From contig NZ_JAOVZW010000011.1 in assembly GCF_026460885.1 (NCBI RefSeq), positions 62,001 to 126,000 on the forward strand: 64,000 nt of DNA. The letters are read 5' to 3'. Positions 61,489 through 64,000 of the stretch are shown here, one piece after another; within the stretch, counting starts at the first letter, position 1, and the number at the start of each line of letters is the position of its first letter. Under the pieces are notes generated by a model. The model saw only the letters and a list, made by a program, of their open reading frames with translations, was not told the DNA's origin and made no database searches. The DNA is from Chryseobacterium formosum (lineage in GTDB: Bacteria > Bacteroidota > Bacteroidia > Flavobacteriales > Weeksellaceae). The position numbers and the translations under genes are program-made.

Positions 61489-62142
61489 ATGAAAACAAAA
61501 CTTTCTTCAATACTCTTTCTGATGATTTTCAATTCAGCTTACACTCAAAACTGTCTTGAAAAAATAAACATTTTACCAATGTATGGCGGAGTTAAAAAAT
61601 GCAAAGAGCAACTTGATAGTGATAAAGAGTTTTTAAAAGAAATGGATAAACTATTTCCTAACCGCCAAAAAGCGATGCAGGAAAGAATAAAATCTGCTTG
61701 GAAATATTTTTATGAAAACGACTTAGATACTGCAATGAAACGATTTAATCAAGCTTGGCTTTTAGATCCTAAATCATATGAAATTTATTGGGGTTTTGGA
61801 AATATCGTAGCTATGAAAGGAAATCCAAAACAAGCTGTAAAATATTTTGACGATGCGAAAAAATTGATTCCGTCAAATTCAGATTTTTATGTATCAAGTG
61901 CTTTGGCATATTCTCAAATGTTTTTGAATGAAAAAAACAGTAGCTTTCTGAAAATCGCAATAAAAGATCTAGAGGCAGGATTAAAGTTAAATCCAAAAAA
62001 CGGAAAATTATACTCCATGCTTTCAACATCATATTTTTATCTAAACAATATAAAGGAAGCAAAAAAGTATTTAAAAGAAGCTGAAAAACTTGAACCTTCA
62101 TCGATAAATCCAGAGTTTAAGAAAATTTTAGATAGTAAATAA
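61489..62142 (+). CDS. Secreted tetratricopeptide repeat protein
   Basis: A 217-residue exported protein (signal peptide LSSILFLMIFNSAYTQ) with three to four TPR units between about 75 and 215: YFYENDLDTAMKRFNQAWLLDP, YWGFGNIVAMKGNPKQAVKYFDDAKKLIP, and KLYSMLSTSYFYLNNIKEAKKYLKEAEKLEP. TPRs mediate protein contacts; the partner is unknown. It follows the GDYXXLXY gene by 13 bp. Confidence 0.85.
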   Translation: MKTKLSSILFLMIFNSAYTQNCLEKINILPMYGGVKKCKEQLDSDKEFLKEMDKLFPNRQKAMQERIKSAWKYFYENDLDTAMKRFNQAWLLDPKSYEIYWGFGNIVAMKGNPKQAVKYFDDAKKLIPSNSDFYVSSALAYSQMFLNEKNSSFLKIAIKDLEAGLKLNPKNGKLYSMLSTSYFYLNNIKEAKKYLKEAEKLEPSSINPEFKKILDSK

Positions 62143-62186
62143 TTAAGCGGGAAAAATATAGTGTATAAATGCCATTTGAAATAAAA

Positions 62187-63275
62187 ATGAAGAAGATTTT
62201 AAGTATTGTATTTTTGTTATTTAGCATTTGTCAACTCTGCGCTCAAGTTCCCGACATCGAAAAAGCAAAGCGAAAGTATTTCAAGGCGAATGTAATAAGT
62301 TACAAAACAACCGCTTACTATCCCAATCCGGAAACCAACGCGACTTCTGTTTTTAATATTTTATATACAGTTTATAAACCTCAAAACAAGGATTTTGAGT
62401 TCTACAGCAAAAATGAAACTTCAGAAGAATTCTACAAAAACAATTCCTATTACCAGGTAAATCACAGCGAAAAAACAATTTACGAATACGAAAATAAAGA
62501 CAATCAAAACGCTGCAATTTCATCTTCAAGACTTAGACAATTTGGTCCCACAACGTTGCTAAAAAAGAAATGGAGTTATATTGACGACACCCAAATTGAC
62601 GGGAAAATTCACAGTCATTATTCAAATGTCGAAAGTGTTAATCATTACGAAGGAAAAGAAATAAAAGTGGAGTTTCATATTTACATTTCTGGAAATTTTA
62701 CAATCTCAAAATTCGAAAGAAAAAGTTTTGTGGATGGCAAACTTGGGCAAACCGTAACTTATGTATTCAGCAATTATATTTTCTTAGATAAAACCACCAA
62801 TTTCAAAGTTCTTCTTCCAAAAGATTTTGCTTTAAAATATTACGAAAGACAAGATTCTCTGAAGATTTTAACAAAAAACACAGCAGTTCCAAGTTTCAAA
62901 GCAATTGATTTTAATGGAAAATCGGTTTCGTTCGATTCAAAAAAAGAAAAGCAAACGCTTTTCCTCTTCTCTTCGACAAACTGTGGTTATTCAAAAATTA
63001 TTTCAGATTATATTCTGAGCTCGAGTTTTAAATTAAATCCGCAGATTGAACTCATCAATATTTTTGGTTCAGATTCCAAAGCAAATGTCACCAAATATTT
63101 TGTCAATAAAGAAATGAATTTCCCGGTTATTCCTGACGTAAAAGATATTGAGCAACAATTTGGTATTAATGGTTATCCAATTCTTTATTTAGTCAATGAA
63201 AACGGAATTATTATCGAAACGCTGGATGGTACGGATCAAATTTTACCTTTTTTGAAAAATTTAAGCAAAAAATAA
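62187..63275 (+). CDS. Secreted protein with a C-terminal thioredoxin-like domain
   Basis: A 362-residue exported protein (signal peptide ILSIVFLLFSICQLCAQ). The N-terminal part (about 20-230) is a beta-rich domain of unknown family. The C-terminal part (from about 235) is TlpA/peroxiredoxin-like: VPSFKAIDFNGKSVSFDS, TLFLFSSTNCGYS and FGINGYPILYLVNENG with the cis-proline. The active-site CxxC is reduced to C-G-Y-S, so oxidoreductase activity is doubtful. I use the ATG at 62187; an ATG at 62169 would add six residues. Confidence 0.82.
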   Translation: MKKILSIVFLLFSICQLCAQVPDIEKAKRKYFKANVISYKTTAYYPNPETNATSVFNILYTVYKPQNKDFEFYSKNETSEEFYKNNSYYQVNHSEKTIYEYENKDNQNAAISSSRLRQFGPTTLLKKKWSYIDDTQIDGKIHSHYSNVESVNHYEGKEIKVEFHIYISGNFTISKFERKSFVDGKLGQTVTYVFSNYIFLDKTTNFKVLLPKDFALKYYERQDSLKILTKNTAVPSFKAIDFNGKSVSFDSKKEKQTLFLFSSTNCGYSKIISDYILSSSFKLNPQIELINIFGSDSKANVTKYFVNKEMNFPVIPDVKDIEQQFGINGYPILYLVNENGIIIETLDGTDQILPFLKNLSKK

Positions 63276-63292
63276 AATTTTAAAAAATCATA

Positions 63293-63323
63293 TTTGAATT
63301 TTCACTAAATTGAGATACATTTT
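63293..63323 (+). promoter_or_regulatory. Promoter of the 107-aa gene
   Basis: TTTG (63293-63296) and TACATTTT (63316-63323) are separated by 19 bp, a close match to TTTG-N19-TAnnTTTG. The ATG at 63332 is only nine bases past the -7 box, so the transcript would be nearly leaderless. Confidence 0.6.
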
Positions 63324-63331
63324 TTCAACTC

Positions 63332-63655
63332 ATGAAATTACATCTAACTCTTCTTTTTATTTTTAGTTTTGCTTTATTTTCTGCGCAGAATAAAGAACTT
63401 AACCATGAAAAACAAATCATTTCAGATTCTGTTTCGTTAAAAGATAAAGCTATTTTAGAACGAAATATGAAAGATTTAGAAAATATAAAATCAAATTCCA
63501 AAGTAAAATCAGAAACTCAAGAATCTGTAGCGAAAGGAATTACTATCGTTCAAGGAATTGACAGAATATTGAATTACAAAGTCAACCGGGTTTGGCGAGA
63601 AGATTTATATTGTTTGGTTTGTTTAAAGAATTTTAGATCAGGAAGAATGGCTTAA
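63332..63655 (+). CDS. Small secreted protein, probably frameshifted near its end
   Basis: A 107-residue product with signal peptide (LTLLFIFSFALFSAQ) and a charged helical body. The last residues (CLVCLKNFRSGRMA) look unlike the rest. A different frame reads ILDQEEWLKFCNSKIK and ends in a TGA at 63678-63680 that overlaps the next ATG as ATGA, the usual operon spacing. So a one-base slip probably lies between about 63595 and 63633. Confidence 0.65.
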   Translation: MKLHLTLLFIFSFALFSAQNKELNHEKQIISDSVSLKDKAILERNMKDLENIKSNSKVKSETQESVAKGITIVQGIDRILNYKVNRVWREDLYCLVCLKNFRSGRMA

Positions 63656-63676
63656 ATTCTGCAACAGTAAGATAAA

Positions 63677-64000
63677 ATGAATAACTATTTTAAATGTACA
63701 TTTCTCTGCATTCCATTATTCTTTTTTTTACAGAGTTGTTCAAATCATAAACTGAGATAATTGATTTTGAAAACTTTAAAATTGCAATCCCTAAACAATG
63801 GAAAAAAATTCAACTTCAAAACATTGATAGTAATGTTGGTGGATTTATGACAGAAAATAATGATACTATTAGTTTCGATTATGGTTCTTATTCAAATTCT
63901 TTAGAAGAAGACATCGTTATTTTTGAAAGAAAATTTTTGAAAGAAATCATAAAAGAACATCCTAAAACCGATACTTCACAAATGATTATTGTTTCAGATA
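63677..64000 (+). pseudogene. Putative lipoprotein, frameshifted and cut by the window edge
   Basis: The ATG at 63677 starts a lipoprotein signal (CIPLFFFLQSCSN, lipobox LQSC) that runs to a TAA at 63758-63760 after 27 codons. From about 63757 another frame is open to the window end (IDFENFKIAIPKQWKKIQLQNIDSNVGG...) and reads like a mature domain. One missing base around 63755 would join them. The 3' part is outside the window. Confidence 0.6.

Noticed and set aside
1..64000. tRNA, rRNA or riboswitch genes
   Set aside because: I scanned the gaps for cloverleaf-like or conserved ribosomal sequence and saw none; a dedicated covariance search was not possible.

Overview
The window is chromosomal DNA from a flavobacterium, most likely a Weeksellaceae member close to Chryseobacterium. 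The evidence is the AT-rich composition, SusC/SusD proteins, a GLPGLI-family protein, Bacteroidetes-type promoters (TTTG-N19-TAnnTTTG) in place of Shine-Dalgarno boxes, and many short folded intergenic repeats. I saw no rRNA, tRNA, CRISPR array, prophage or canonical insertion sequence.

Layout. 1-2651: end of a sugar porter, a small unknown gene and a LacI-type regulator. 2689-3511: a DUF559 nuclease-like gene between two ~190-bp fold-back repeats. 3649-7000: accessory genes (unknown helical protein, GLPGLI, SUKH, a frameshifted membrane protein) and a striking 21-bp phased array. 7085-17267 (minus strand): a uronate catabolic cluster, kduI-kduD-uxaC, kdgK, eda-exuT, uxaB-uxaA. 18143-39464 (plus strand): a pectin utilisation locus of SusC, SusD, CE8, PL1, GH105, GH43, GH28, esterase, CE8, CE12, KdgF, two paralogous esterases and GH95. 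It closes with convergent PL10 and DUF4861 genes (39836-42052).

How the pectin genes fit together. CE8 enzymes demethylate and CE12 and other esterases deacetylate; PL1, PL10 and GH28 cut the backbone; GH105, GH43 and GH95 trim unsaturated ends and side chains; SusC/D import oligomers and ExuT imports uronates. Unsaturated uronate goes through KdgF, KduI and KduD to KDG. Galacturonate goes through UxaC, UxaB and UxaA to KDG. KdgK and Eda finish the route to pyruvate and glyceraldehyde-3-phosphate. Two near-identical LacI-type operators lie in the 875-bp divergent region between kduI and susC, so a LacI-family protein (perhaps the one at 1623) probably controls both arms.

42478-48964: two small membrane proteins, then a two-component system (response regulator, histidine kinase), a beta-barrel-like protein, a cupin, a PepSY-like protein and a broken DUF2490 gene. 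Three transcription units here share an 11-bp-phased TTCC direct repeat just upstream of the start, which I read as the regulator's own binding site. Both barrel-type genes carry lesions.

49010-64000: accessory genes. They begin with SUKH, an 1,897-residue helicase (transglutaminase-like, DUF4011, SF1 helicase, degenerate nuclease, DUF3320) and a HEPN-like protein, a candidate defence module. Small secreted proteins, the DUF2157-DUF4401-GDYXXLXY trio, a TPR protein, a thioredoxin-fold protein and two apparently frameshifted genes at the right edge follow.
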